Assembly: GCA_030681645.1 (NCBI GenBank)
Contig: JAUXRX010000017.1
Span: 62,001-126,000, forward strand
Origin: Archangium sp.
GTDB taxonomy: Bacteria > Myxococcota > Myxococcia > Myxococcales > Myxococcaceae
Reading direction: 5' to 3'
DNA: 64,000 nt
Both the position numbers and the translations under genes were made by a program. Positions 41,662 through 49,471 of this stretch are shown piece by piece. Below the pieces are notes generated by a model that worked only from the letters and a program-made list of their open reading frames with translations, was not told the DNA's origin and made no database searches. Every line of letters starts with the position of its first letter. Positions within the stretch are counted from its first letter, which is position 1.

Positions 41662-42057
41662 TCAGAGCGTGAAGCGATCGGTGACGCCGGTGGTGCGCTG
41701 GAGGATCGCCGTCCACCCGATCAACATGTCGACCTTGGGCTCCACGTCCGGCGGCGTCAGGCCGATCGACGCCATCGAGCCGGTGCAGGCGAACAGGGTG
41801 GCGTTCCCCGAGTCGCGCACCACGTCGAGCAGCTGGCGGATGGTGGGAACCCCGCGCAGCTCCATGGTGGCGTTGACGTCGTCGCGTTCGAGATCGGGCT
41901 CGTCGAGGTTGCCCCGGGCCAGGCGCTCCAGCGCCCACCAGAAGAAGTAGAGCTCGACCTTCCGGCCCATGGCCGCGGCGGAAGCGGCGATCGACACGCC
42001 CTGGTGAACGGCGTCGTACTCGCCCCGATGCAGAAAGACACAGACCGGCCCCGCCAT
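41662..42057 (-). CDS. DsrE/DsrF-like protein
   Basis: 131 residues from ATG 42057. A compact alpha/beta fold of the DsrE superfamily: VCVFLHRGEYDAVHQGVSIA at the start, AAMGRKVELYFFWWALERLA, then LRGVPTIRQLLDVVRDSGNATLFACTGSMAS in pieces, where Cys in FACTGSM matches the family's reactive or acidic position. These proteins take part in sulfur transfer or peroxiredoxin-like stress systems, often with no known substrate. It faces kdd across a REP-like element and is divergent from fni. Function beyond the fold is unknown. Confidence 0.82.
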   Translation of the reverse strand: MAGPVCVFLHRGEYDAVHQGVSIAASAAAMGRKVELYFFWWALERLARGNLDEPDLERDDVNATMELRGVPTIRQLLDVVRDSGNATLFACTGSMASIGLTPPDVEPKVDMLIGWTAILQRTTGVTDRFTL

Positions 42058-42270
42058 GGCGTCCTCTTAACCCGAAGCTCAGTTGAGTCGATGCCGTCTC
42101 GGCTCTGCGAGCCTGGTGGTAGCTCCCCATCTTCGTGGGGCCATCGACCTTCTGCAGCCAACTCCGACCGCCCGGGTTAGTTCTTCGACCGCAAGATGAC
42201 GTTCGTAAATGAATTCGCAGGTTTCCGTGTGGAATCGTGGCGAAGGACCCTGTTAGGAGAACCCGCCGCG

Positions 42271-43332
42271 ATGCACGACGAGACCACAGCCCGCCGCAAG
42301 GACGCCCATCTTGATCTGTGCGCCACGGAGGAGGTCGCTCCGCTGGAGAACTCGACGCTCCTGAGTGACGTTCGGCTGGTGCACTGCGCCATGCCTGAGC
42401 TGGCCTTCGACCAGGTGCAGCTGGGGTTGAGCTGGTTCGGCAAGACCCTCAAGGCCCCGCTGCTGATCACCGGAATGACGGGTGGCACTGAGCGCGCCGC
42501 CCAGGTCAATCGCGACCTTGCGCTCGTCGCCGAAGAGTTCGGCGTGGCCTTCGGGGTGGGCAGCCAGCGGGCGATGGCAGAGCGGCCCGAGCTGACCTCG
42601 ACCTTCGCGGTGCGCAGCGTGGCGCCGTCCACGGTGCTGATCGGCAACCTGGGGCTGGTGCAGGCCACCCGCATGACGGTCGATCAGATTCGCCGGCTGT
42701 CGGACGCCATCGGCGCCGACGCGCTCGCGCTGCACCTGAACCCGGCCCAGGAGCTCAACCAGCCCGAGGGCGATCGCGACTTCGAGCTGGGCTACCTCAC
42801 GGTGACGGCGCTGGCGAAGGCCTACGGCGATCGGCTGCTGGTGAAGGAGACGGGCTGCGGCATCTCGCCCGACGTGGCGCGGCGGCTGGTGGAGTGCGGC
42901 GTGAAGAGCATCGACGTCTCGGGCCTGGGGGGGACCTCGTGGGTGCGCGTGGAACAGCTCCGCTCGAGCGGCGTGGCGCGTGAGGTGGGCTCGCAGTTCG
43001 CCAGCTGGGGCATTCCCACGGCGGCCGCGGTGGCCTCGGTGCGCAAGGCGGTGGGCCCCGACATCAGGCTGGTGGCGTCGGGCGGCATTCGCACCGGGCT
43101 CGAGGTGGCCAAGGCGCTCGCGCTGGGGGCCGATCTCGGAGGCATGGCGCTCCCGCTGTTCCGGGCGCACCAGACGGGCGGCGTGGCGGGCGCCCGCACG
43201 GCGTTGCAGACGGTGATCACCGCGCTCGGCCAGGCGCTGGCGTTGACGGGCAGCAAGAGCGTGGCCGACCTGCGGCGCCAGCCTCGCGTGGTGACGGGTG
43301 AACTGAAGGACTGGCTGCAGGCCTTAGGGTGA
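42271..43332 (+). CDS. fni: Type 2 isopentenyl-diphosphate delta-isomerase
   Basis: 353 residues from ATG 42271 (TAGGAG 11 bases upstream); an in-frame ATG at 42196 would add 25 residues without family resemblance. The FMN-dependent TIM barrel begins TTARRKDAHLDLC and shows PLLITGMTGGTERAAQVNRD, VGSQRAMAE, LIGNLGLVQ, LHLNPAQELNQPEGDRDF, LLVKETGCGIS, IDVSGLGGTSWVRVE and VASGGIRTGLEVAKALALGA. It interconverts isopentenyl and dimethylallyl diphosphate. First gene of the mevalonate block; mvaA starts within its stop region. Confidence 0.96.
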   Translation: MHDETTARRKDAHLDLCATEEVAPLENSTLLSDVRLVHCAMPELAFDQVQLGLSWFGKTLKAPLLITGMTGGTERAAQVNRDLALVAEEFGVAFGVGSQRAMAERPELTSTFAVRSVAPSTVLIGNLGLVQATRMTVDQIRRLSDAIGADALALHLNPAQELNQPEGDRDFELGYLTVTALAKAYGDRLLVKETGCGISPDVARRLVECGVKSIDVSGLGGTSWVRVEQLRSSGVAREVGSQFASWGIPTAAAVASVRKAVGPDIRLVASGGIRTGLEVAKALALGADLGGMALPLFRAHQTGGVAGARTALQTVITALGQALALTGSKSVADLRRQPRVVTGELKDWLQALG

Positions 43333-43337
43333 CGGCG

Positions 43338-44693
43338 ATGAAGAACTCGGAGAAGCAGATGTCGGAGCTGATGACCTCGAGGCTGGCGGGCTTCCACAAG
43401 CTGCCCGTCGCCGATCGACTGGGCACCGTGGCGCGGATGATGCGGCTGAGCGCCGAGGAGGCGGGCGCGCTGGCGGGCACCGCGCTGAGCGTCGAGATGG
43501 CCAACCAGATGATCGAGAACGCCATCGGGGTGTTCAGCCTGCCGCTGGGGCTGGGGCTCAATCTCCAGGTGAACGGGCGCGACTACATCGTGCCGATGGC
43601 GGTGGAAGAGCCGTCGGTGGTCGCCGCGGTGAGCTTCGCGGCGAAGATCGTCCGCGAGGGGGGCGGGTTCCAGGCCGAGGCCGACGACCCGATCATGATC
43701 GGCCAGGTGCAGCTCACCGGCTACGGCGATCCAACCGAGGCGTCGAAGACGTTGATGGCGCACAAGGAGCAGATCCTCGCGCTCGCCAACAGCTTCCACC
43801 CGGCGATGCTGGCGCGGGGCGGCGGGGCGAAGGACATCGAGGTGCGCATCCTGCCGGCGCCCGAAGGCCCGCGCGGCGAGCCGATCTTCGTGCTGCACCT
43901 GTACATCGACACCCAGGAGGCGATGGGGGCCAACCTCATCAACACCATGTGCGAGGGCGTGGCCCCGCTGGTGGAGCAGCTCACGGGCGGCAAGGTGTTC
44001 CTGCGCATTCTCTCGAACCTGGCCGATCGCCGGCTGGCGCGCGCGTCGTGCCGCATTCCGGTGGCGTCGCTGGCAGACTTCGATCTGCCCGGTGAGGCGA
44101 TCGCCGAGGGCATCGTGCAGGCGAGCCGCTTCGCGCAGGCCGATCCGTACCGGGCGGCGACGCACAACAAGGGCGTGATGAACGGCGTCGACGCGGTGGC
44201 TATCGCCTCGGGGCAGGACTGGCGATCGATCGAAGCGGGGGCGCACGCGTTCGCCTGTCGTGACGGGCAGTACCGGCCGCTGTCCACGTGGATGCTCGAG
44301 GAAGGGCACCTGGTCGGGCGCATCGAGCTGCCGCTGGCGCTGGGCACGGTCGGGGGGCCGATCAAGGCGCACCCCCAGGTGCAGGCGGCGCTCAAGGTGC
44401 TGCGGGTGTCGAGCGCGCGGGAGCTGTCGATGGTGATGGCGGCGGTGGGGCTGTCGCAGAACTTCGCGGCGGTGCGGGCGCTGGGCTCGGTGGGCATTCA
44501 GAAGGGCCACATGGCGCTGCACGCGAGGTGCGTGGCGGTGACGGCCGGGGCGCGTGGGCACTGGGTGGAGCAGGTGGCCAACGCGCTGGTGAAGGCGGGG
44601 CAGGTGAAGGTGGAGAAGGCGAAGGAGATCCTCGCCGCGATGATGAAGGACCAGCCTCAGCCCGCGGTGGTAGGAGACGTGAGCGCACCGTAG
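43338..44693 (+). CDS. mvaA: Hydroxymethylglutaryl-CoA reductase (class II type)
   Basis: 451 residues from ATG 43338; an alternative GTG 43329 overlaps the fni stop. The class II pattern is visible: SRLAGFHKLPVADRLGTVAR at the N-terminus, ENAIGVFSLPLGLGLNLQVN, VPMAVEEPSVVAAVSFAAKI (catalytic Glu in EEPSV), DTQEAMGANLINTMCEG, ASCRIPVASLA, ATHNKGVMNGVDAVAIASGQDWRSIEAG split over strands, and a final HMALHARCVAVTAGARG with the catalytic His. It reduces HMG-CoA to mevalonate (or the reverse). Followed by mevalonate kinase across a REP-like element, so probably one operon. Confidence 0.95.
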   Translation: MKNSEKQMSELMTSRLAGFHKLPVADRLGTVARMMRLSAEEAGALAGTALSVEMANQMIENAIGVFSLPLGLGLNLQVNGRDYIVPMAVEEPSVVAAVSFAAKIVREGGGFQAEADDPIMIGQVQLTGYGDPTEASKTLMAHKEQILALANSFHPAMLARGGGAKDIEVRILPAPEGPRGEPIFVLHLYIDTQEAMGANLINTMCEGVAPLVEQLTGGKVFLRILSNLADRRLARASCRIPVASLADFDLPGEAIAEGIVQASRFAQADPYRAATHNKGVMNGVDAVAIASGQDWRSIEAGAHAFACRDGQYRPLSTWMLEEGHLVGRIELPLALGTVGGPIKAHPQVQAALKVLRVSSARELSMVMAAVGLSQNFAAVRALGSVGIQKGHMALHARCVAVTAGARGHWVEQVANALVKAGQVKVEKAKEILAAMMKDQPQPAVVGDVSAP

Positions 44694-44698
44694 TGCCT

Positions 44699-44733
44699 CC
44701 CTCTCCCGAGGGGGGAGAGGGTCGGGGAGAGGG
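44699..44733. repeat. REP-like palindrome, family A copy 3
   Basis: CCCTCTCCCGAGGGGGGAG then AGGGTCGGGGAGAGGG. It ends ten bases before the mvk GTG and lies in its 5' leader; a similar copy precedes mvaD. Confidence 0.8.
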
Positions 44734-44743
44734 CAAACACACA

Positions 44744-45649
44744 GTGAACCAGCTCACAGCGTTCGGCCCGGGAAAAGTGATCCTGCTCGGCGAACACGGG
44801 GTCGTCTACGGACACCCGGCGTTAGCCGCCGCCATTTCCCGAGGCATGCGCGCCTGGGGCGTACCCTCCGACGCGACCTCGCTCGAAATCCCCGAAGGCA
44901 TCTCGCCGGCCCACCAGGAAGCGCTCGAGCGCGCCTTCGCCCGCGCGGCGAAGAAGGCACGTCACCCGAAGATCTCGGTGCACCTCGAGAGCCAGCTCCC
45001 CTTGTCGATGGGGCTGGGCAGCTCGGGAGCGTTGGCCGTGGCGGTCAGCCGGGTGCTGCTCGAGGCGAAGCGCGGCGGGCCGGCGAAGACGAAGGACGTC
45101 GAGGCGCTGGCCTTCGAGATGGAGAAGGAGTTCCACGGCACGCCCAGCGGGGTGGATCACACCACCAGCGCGCGGGGCACGATGGTGCTCTTCAAGAAGG
45201 GCAAGGCGACCGAGGTGGTGGCGGCGAAGCCGGTGAAGGTGCTGGTGGCGCTGGTGGGCCCGCGGTCTTCGACGAAGCAGACGGTGGGCGCGCTGCGCGA
45301 GCGGCAGCAGCGGTGGCCGGCGCGGTACCGGCGGGTGTTCGATTCGATCGGCCGCCTGGTGCTCGAGGGCGCCGCCGCAGCTCGGGCCGGTGAGCTCGAG
45401 GCGCTGGGGGACGTGATGAACATGAACCACGGCATGCTGAGCGCGCTGGGGCTCTCGAGCCCGCAGCTCGAAGACATGGTGTACCGGCTGCGCGGCCTGG
45501 GGGCGCTGGGCGCGAAGCTGACCGGGGCGGGTGGTGATGGGGGCGCGGTGATCGGGCTGTTCCGCGAGCCCGAGCCGACGGTGATGAAGCTGCGTGCGCA
45601 GGGCGTGGATTGTTTCGCGAGCCAGCTCGCGGGGCCGCGCGCGTTGTGA
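44744..45649 (+). CDS. mvk: Mevalonate kinase
   Basis: 301 residues from GTG 44744. A GHMP kinase: motif 1 TAFGPGKVILLGEHGVVYG at the start (with the ATG-less N-terminus NQL), motif 2 PLSMGLGSSGALAVAVSR near 85 (phosphate-binding glycine loop), EFHGTPSGVDHTTSARGT near 135 and motif 3 KLTGAGGDGGAVIGL near 264. It phosphorylates mevalonate at C5 using ATP. Mevalonate kinases have this HGVVYG and SGVDHTTS combination, which separates it from phosphomevalonate kinase and from MvaD. A family A palindrome sits in its leader. Confidence 0.93.
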   Translation: MNQLTAFGPGKVILLGEHGVVYGHPALAAAISRGMRAWGVPSDATSLEIPEGISPAHQEALERAFARAAKKARHPKISVHLESQLPLSMGLGSSGALAVAVSRVLLEAKRGGPAKTKDVEALAFEMEKEFHGTPSGVDHTTSARGTMVLFKKGKATEVVAAKPVKVLVALVGPRSSTKQTVGALRERQQRWPARYRRVFDSIGRLVLEGAAAARAGELEALGDVMNMNHGMLSALGLSSPQLEDMVYRLRGLGALGAKLTGAGGDGGAVIGLFREPEPTVMKLRAQGVDCFASQLAGPRAL

Positions 45650-45660
45650 ATCAATGGTCT

Positions 45661-45697
45661 CGCTCTCCCGCAGCGGGAGAGGGTCGGGGAGAGGGCA
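45661..45697. repeat. REP-like palindrome, family A copy 4
   Basis: CGCTCTCCCGCAGCGGGAGA then GGGTCGGGGAGAGGGC, between mvk and mvaD. Ends five bases before the mvaD GTG, in the same position as copy 3 before mvk. Confidence 0.8.
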
Positions 45698-45701
45698 AGC
45701 C

Positions 45702-46694
45702 GTGAAAGCAACCGCAAGAGCGCACCCGAACATCGCGCTGGTGAAGTACTGGGGAAAACGCGACGAGAAGCTGATCCTCCCGCACCAGTCGAGCCTGTCC
45801 GTGACCCTCGGGCCGTTGTCGGTGACGACGACAGTCGAGTTCACGGGCGAGAAGGGCGCAGATCAGATCGAGATCAACGGGAAGCTCGCCGAAGGCTCAG
45901 AGCGCAAGCGCGTGGAAGAGGCGCTCAAGCTGGTGCGGGCCGAAGGAGGGCGGAAGCTGGGGGCCGCGAAGATGGTCTCTCGCGGTGACTTCCCCGCCGC
46001 CGCCGGGCTCGCCTCGAGCGCAGCGGCCTTCGCGGCCCTCGCCGTCGCCGCGCGGGCCGCGGCGGGCTTCAAGCGGGACACGAGGGCCGAGTCGATCCTC
46101 GCGAGGCGGGGCAGCGGCTCGGCGTCGCGCAGCATCCAGGGGGGCTTCGTGCGCTGGAATCGCGGCAGGCGGCCCGACGGCGAGGACAGCTTCGGCGAGC
46201 AGCTCTTCGACGAGGCGCACTGGCCCGACCTGCGAATGCTGGTGGGCATGGTGAGCCGCGAGGAGAAGGAAGTGAAGTCGCGCGACGGCATGCGCTCGAC
46301 GGTCGACACCTCGCCGTACTACCCGGCGTGGACGAAGGACGCCGAGCGCGAGGTGAAGGAGATCGTCCGGCACGTGAAGAGGCGCGATCTCGAGGCGGTC
46401 GGGGAGCTCGCCGAGCGGAACGCGTGGCGCATGCACGCCAGCGCGCTGGGGGCCAACCCGCCGCTGTGTTACCTGAAGCCGGCGACGCTCTCGGTGATCG
46501 AGGCGTGCCGCGGGTTGCGGCAGCAGGGCGTGGGGGTGTGGTTCACGCTCGACGCGGGGCCGAACCCGGTGCTCTTGACCACGGTGAAGGACGAGGCGCT
46601 CGCGGGCGCGATCGTGATGGCCCAGGGCGCGACCGAGGTGGTGCACTGCGCGCCCGGTGGCGACGCGCAGTTGGTCGAGACGCACCTGTTCTGA
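45702..46694 (+). CDS. mvaD: Diphosphomevalonate decarboxylase
   Basis: 330 residues from GTG 45702. Begins KATARAHPNIALVKYWGKRD with the family's YWGK signature, then LILPHQSSLSVTL, the Ser-rich loop FPAAAGLASSAAAFAALA, GSGSASRSIQGGFVRWNRG and GVWFTLDAGPNPVLL, where the Asp is the catalytic residue. It decarboxylates mevalonate 5-diphosphate to isopentenyl diphosphate. Phosphomevalonate kinase, needed between mvk and mvaD, is not in the window. The gene ends before a family B palindrome and the convergent transglycosylase. Confidence 0.94.
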   Translation: MKATARAHPNIALVKYWGKRDEKLILPHQSSLSVTLGPLSVTTTVEFTGEKGADQIEINGKLAEGSERKRVEEALKLVRAEGGRKLGAAKMVSRGDFPAAAGLASSAAAFAALAVAARAAAGFKRDTRAESILARRGSGSASRSIQGGFVRWNRGRRPDGEDSFGEQLFDEAHWPDLRMLVGMVSREEKEVKSRDGMRSTVDTSPYYPAWTKDAEREVKEIVRHVKRRDLEAVGELAERNAWRMHASALGANPPLCYLKPATLSVIEACRGLRQQGVGVWFTLDAGPNPVLLTTVKDEALAGAIVMAQGATEVVHCAPGGDAQLVETHLF

Positions 46695-46708
46695 CTGGTG
46701 GTTTGAAG

Positions 46709-46733
46709 CCCCTCGACTCCGCTCGGGGTGAAC
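46709..46733. repeat. REP-like palindrome, family B copy 2
   Basis: CCCCTCGACTCCGCTCGGGG then TGAAC. The loop lies between convergent mvaD and slt genes, so it may help terminate both. Confidence 0.8.
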
Positions 46734-46781
46734 GGTGATGAACTCGATCAACTCCGTTCACGCCGAGAGCTTTCACCAGAG

Positions 46782-48899
46782 TCAGAAGTCGACGCCGGCG
46801 CCCGGCGCGGGCACGGACAACGACAGCCGCTTCACCTCGCCGCCGTAGAGCTGGCGGTAGATGAACAGATCGCACGTGACCTGCTTCACGTACCCGCGCG
46901 TCTCCTTGAAGGGGATCTCCTCGACCCACTGATCGAGCTGCTGCGTGCCGCGCTCCTTCGCCCAGCGCGCCACCGACGACGGCCCGCCGTTGTACGCCGC
47001 GGCGACGAGGGTGGGGTGGTGCAGCCGGGCGGTGAGCGCCCGCAGGTACCAGGTGCCCAGCCTGATGTTCCACTCGGGCGAATACAGCTCGGCGTCGTCC
47101 GCCGGCGCCAACTTCAGCTCGAGCGCGATCGCTTTCGCCGTGGGCGGGATCAACTGCATCAACCCGCGCGCGTCGGCGCTGCTGGTCACCTCGGGGGCGA
47201 AGGCGCTCTCGCGGCGCATGATCGCCCACGCCAGCGACGGCTCGACGTCGTGCTTGCCTGCCCACTGCTCGACGCTCGATCGGAACGCCCGGGGGTACAT
47301 GAGGGTGAGCGCCTCCGGCGTCCGCAGCGTGTACACCGCGCCCCACAGGTACCTGGCCGCCAGGGTGTGCGCCGCGCCGAAGTCTCCGAGCGCCTGCAGC
47401 GCGTGCCCCCACTTGATCGCCTCCGACGGGGGCATGGTGGCCACCGCGCGTGTCACTTCCTGCGCCGCGTCGCGGAACAACCCCGTGCGCGCCAGCAGCG
47501 CGGCCAGCTCGAGGCCCGGCGGCCGCTTCACCGGCAACACCTTCGGCGCGATCCCGAAGGGCAGCGGCGCTTCCACCGAGAGCTCCTGCAGCCGCTCGGA
47601 GGCCAGCAGCCCGTAGAACGTGCCCGGGAAGCCGCTCACCACCGCCCGGTACTCGGCCACCACGTTCACCACCGGCCCGGCGTCCGCCGGAACGTCGTCG
47701 AGCTGCCCCGCGCGCGCCGCCCAGTAGAGCGCCTGCGGCACCAGCTGCGACTTCGGAAAATCACCCGGCAGCGACAGCAGCGCCTCCCGCGCGTCCCGGT
47801 ACTTCTTCGCGCGGATGAGCGAGAAGCCGCGGAACCAGCGCGCCTCGTCACGTCGCCGCGAGCCGGGGTGGCGCGTCTCGAAGGTGCTGAAGTCGGCCAC
47901 CGCGGTCTCGAAGTCACCCGAGTTCATCGCCAGCCACGCCGCCAGGTAGCCGCCTTCGTCCGCCGCGGGGTCGGCCGGGTACTTCTCGTCGAGCTTCCGG
48001 AACGCCGCGCGCGCGCCCGCGTTGTCCTGCAGCCGCATCAGCCGCTTCGCCGAGGTCATCAACGCCTGCGCGGCGATCGCCGGAGGTCCCGCCGCCGCGA
48101 TCGCCAGCTGCGCCTGGGCCTCTGCGTCCTTCTCTTTCCCCCGTGCGAGCAGCGCCTGCCCGCGCAGCAGCGCCACCTTCGCGTCGGCCGAGCCGGTGGC
48201 GTCGAGCGCGGCGAGGCACCGCTGCGTCGCGCCCGCGTTGAACATCGCCTGTGCCCGGGCGAGCTGCTCGTCGAAGGTGAACACCACCGGCCCGGCGGCC
48301 TCGAGCTTCGCCTGCGCCGCGAGCCCGTGGGGGTGCGTGGGGTACTTGAGGGCCAGCGTCTTCCAGTCGGCCTGCGCGAGCGCGGTGAGCTGGCCCGCTT
48401 CCCGCGCGAGCGCCCGCGTGTAGAGCAGCTCGGGCGTGCGGCCCACGTCGGGATCCACGTCGAGCAGCCCGCGCGCCTTCGCGGCATCTCCGAGCTCGAG
48501 GTACAGCTCGGCCAGCCGGCGATCGATGCGCGGCAGCAGCCACGACGGCGCTGACTTCTTCGCCTTGAGCAGCGTCTTCACCGCCAGCGAGCGCTGGCCC
48601 GACCACGCCTGGGCCTCCCCGAAATACCAGGCGTGGAACGCCTCGAGCCCCCTGGGCGCCCTGCCGGCGGCCAGGCGCTGCGCAGCCACTGCCGCGTTCC
48701 CCTCGGAGAGCTCGAGGAAGGCCGTCAGCAGGGTCAACCGCTCGCGATCGGGGCACTTCGCGGTGACGCACGCGTCGAGCTCGGCCTTCGCCTCCGCCGC
48801 CACGCCCGCGCGGTGCACTCTGACCCCCTCCAGCAGGGCCTCGGACTGGGCCAGCGCGGGCAGGGCCGTCAGGAGCAGGGGAACGAAAAATCGCAACAT
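46782..48899 (-). CDS. slt: Soluble lytic murein transglycosylase (Slt70-like)
   Basis: 705 residues from ATG 48899 (MLRFFVPLLLTALPALAQS is the signal peptide). A long alpha-superhelix of TPR-like helices (about 25-550) forms the Slt70-type ring: e.g. PEDPDPAADEGGYLAAWLA-like pairs and FRGFSLIRAKKYRDAREAL. The catalytic SLT domain (about 560-690) carries the acid Glu in AWAIMRRESAFAPEVTSSA, then ARGLMQLIPPTAKAIA, SPEWNIRLGTWYLRAL and VAAAYNGGPSSVARW. It cleaves the MurNAc-GlcNAc bond forming 1,6-anhydro ends during wall turnover. Minus strand; convergent with mvaD. Confidence 0.9.
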   Translation of the reverse strand: MLRFFVPLLLTALPALAQSEALLEGVRVHRAGVAAEAKAELDACVTAKCPDRERLTLLTAFLELSEGNAAVAAQRLAAGRAPRGLEAFHAWYFGEAQAWSGQRSLAVKTLLKAKKSAPSWLLPRIDRRLAELYLELGDAAKARGLLDVDPDVGRTPELLYTRALAREAGQLTALAQADWKTLALKYPTHPHGLAAQAKLEAAGPVVFTFDEQLARAQAMFNAGATQRCLAALDATGSADAKVALLRGQALLARGKEKDAEAQAQLAIAAAGPPAIAAQALMTSAKRLMRLQDNAGARAAFRKLDEKYPADPAADEGGYLAAWLAMNSGDFETAVADFSTFETRHPGSRRRDEARWFRGFSLIRAKKYRDAREALLSLPGDFPKSQLVPQALYWAARAGQLDDVPADAGPVVNVVAEYRAVVSGFPGTFYGLLASERLQELSVEAPLPFGIAPKVLPVKRPPGLELAALLARTGLFRDAAQEVTRAVATMPPSEAIKWGHALQALGDFGAAHTLAARYLWGAVYTLRTPEALTLMYPRAFRSSVEQWAGKHDVEPSLAWAIMRRESAFAPEVTSSADARGLMQLIPPTAKAIALELKLAPADDAELYSPEWNIRLGTWYLRALTARLHHPTLVAAAYNGGPSSVARWAKERGTQQLDQWVEEIPFKETRGYVKQVTCDLFIYRQLYGGEVKRLSLSVPAPGAGVDF

Positions 48900-49168
48900 C
48901 CCTGTCTCAAACATACCTGCACCGGTTTGACATTCGTCGACCCCTTGCCGTACATCGGCCCTCGCTCGCTTTCTCTCACGGGACAGCGAGTGCATTCGAG
49001 AACTGAGTGATTCCCATAAGGATTCCGGGACCTGTCGGCGAGTACCCCCTTTGATCGGCCGATGAGCAACAGAGTAGGTCCCGCGCCGTAGAAATCGCAG
49101 TCGTCTTCGAAGTACCGCCAGTCGCAGTCGTCTGGGGGGGATCTCGTATCCGGGAGGCCGAACCGCAC

Positions 49169-49402
49169 ATGAAGCCGTGTCCCACCGAACTTCCGCAGAG
49201 CATCAATCCTGAGGCCGGTCCCAAGCGTCTTGGGGTTGAGCACCACCGGAATCTCGACTGTGCCCACTACGACAATTGCCTCGATGAGGCAGTCCGTCGC
49301 GGGTGGCAGTCTTTCACCTGCATCAAGTGTCCGCTCTACGCGCTGCCGTCGGCGCAGCAGGCGGGCATCGAGTCCTTCGCGACCCAGCGTCGCGTGGTCT
49401 GA
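49169..49402 (+). CDS. Small Cys-rich protein, probable metal-binding
   Basis: 77 residues from ATG 49169, with GGAGG about 12 bases upstream. The core LDCAHYDNCLDEAVRRGWQS continues FTCIKCPLY: four cysteines in C-x6-C...C-x2-C spacing that could hold one zinc. No signal peptide. A strong hairpin at 49427 follows. The composition is regular and the reading frame is clean, so it is likely a real gene; I recall similar small Cys-motif proteins in myxobacteria but know no function. The 48900-49168 spacer before it is otherwise without convincing genes. Confidence 0.7.
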   Translation: MKPCPTELPQSINPEAGPKRLGVEHHRNLDCAHYDNCLDEAVRRGWQSFTCIKCPLYALPSAQQAGIESFATQRRVV

Positions 49403-49426
49403 TCGCAGCCCACACTCACCTTTGAA

Positions 49427-49459
49427 GACGGCGCCTCCCGGCTCTTGCCGGGGGGCGTC
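49427..49459. terminator. Hairpin terminator between convergent genes
   Basis: Strong stem GACGGCGCC... / ...GGCGTC (49427-49459) with CCCGGC/GCCGGG in the middle and loop TCTT. The T tract is short (TGTCTT), so strength is uncertain. Confidence 0.7.
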
Positions 49460-49471
49460 TGTCTTGCGGGC

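Noticed and set aside
42061..42195. tRNA or small RNA in the spacer before fni
   Set aside because: A CCCCATCTTCGTGGGG hairpin is present, but no cloverleaf or other RNA fold could be drawn; left unannotated.
42196..42270. N-terminal extension of fni from ATG 42196
   Set aside because: The added 25 codons do not resemble the family start; ATG 42271 has a better RBS and begins with the expected ARRKDAHLD region.
48869..49267. 132-codon minus-strand open frame upstream of slt
   Set aside because: Overlaps the slt start and the small Cys protein gene; no RBS or fold recognised; cysteine and proline content irregular.
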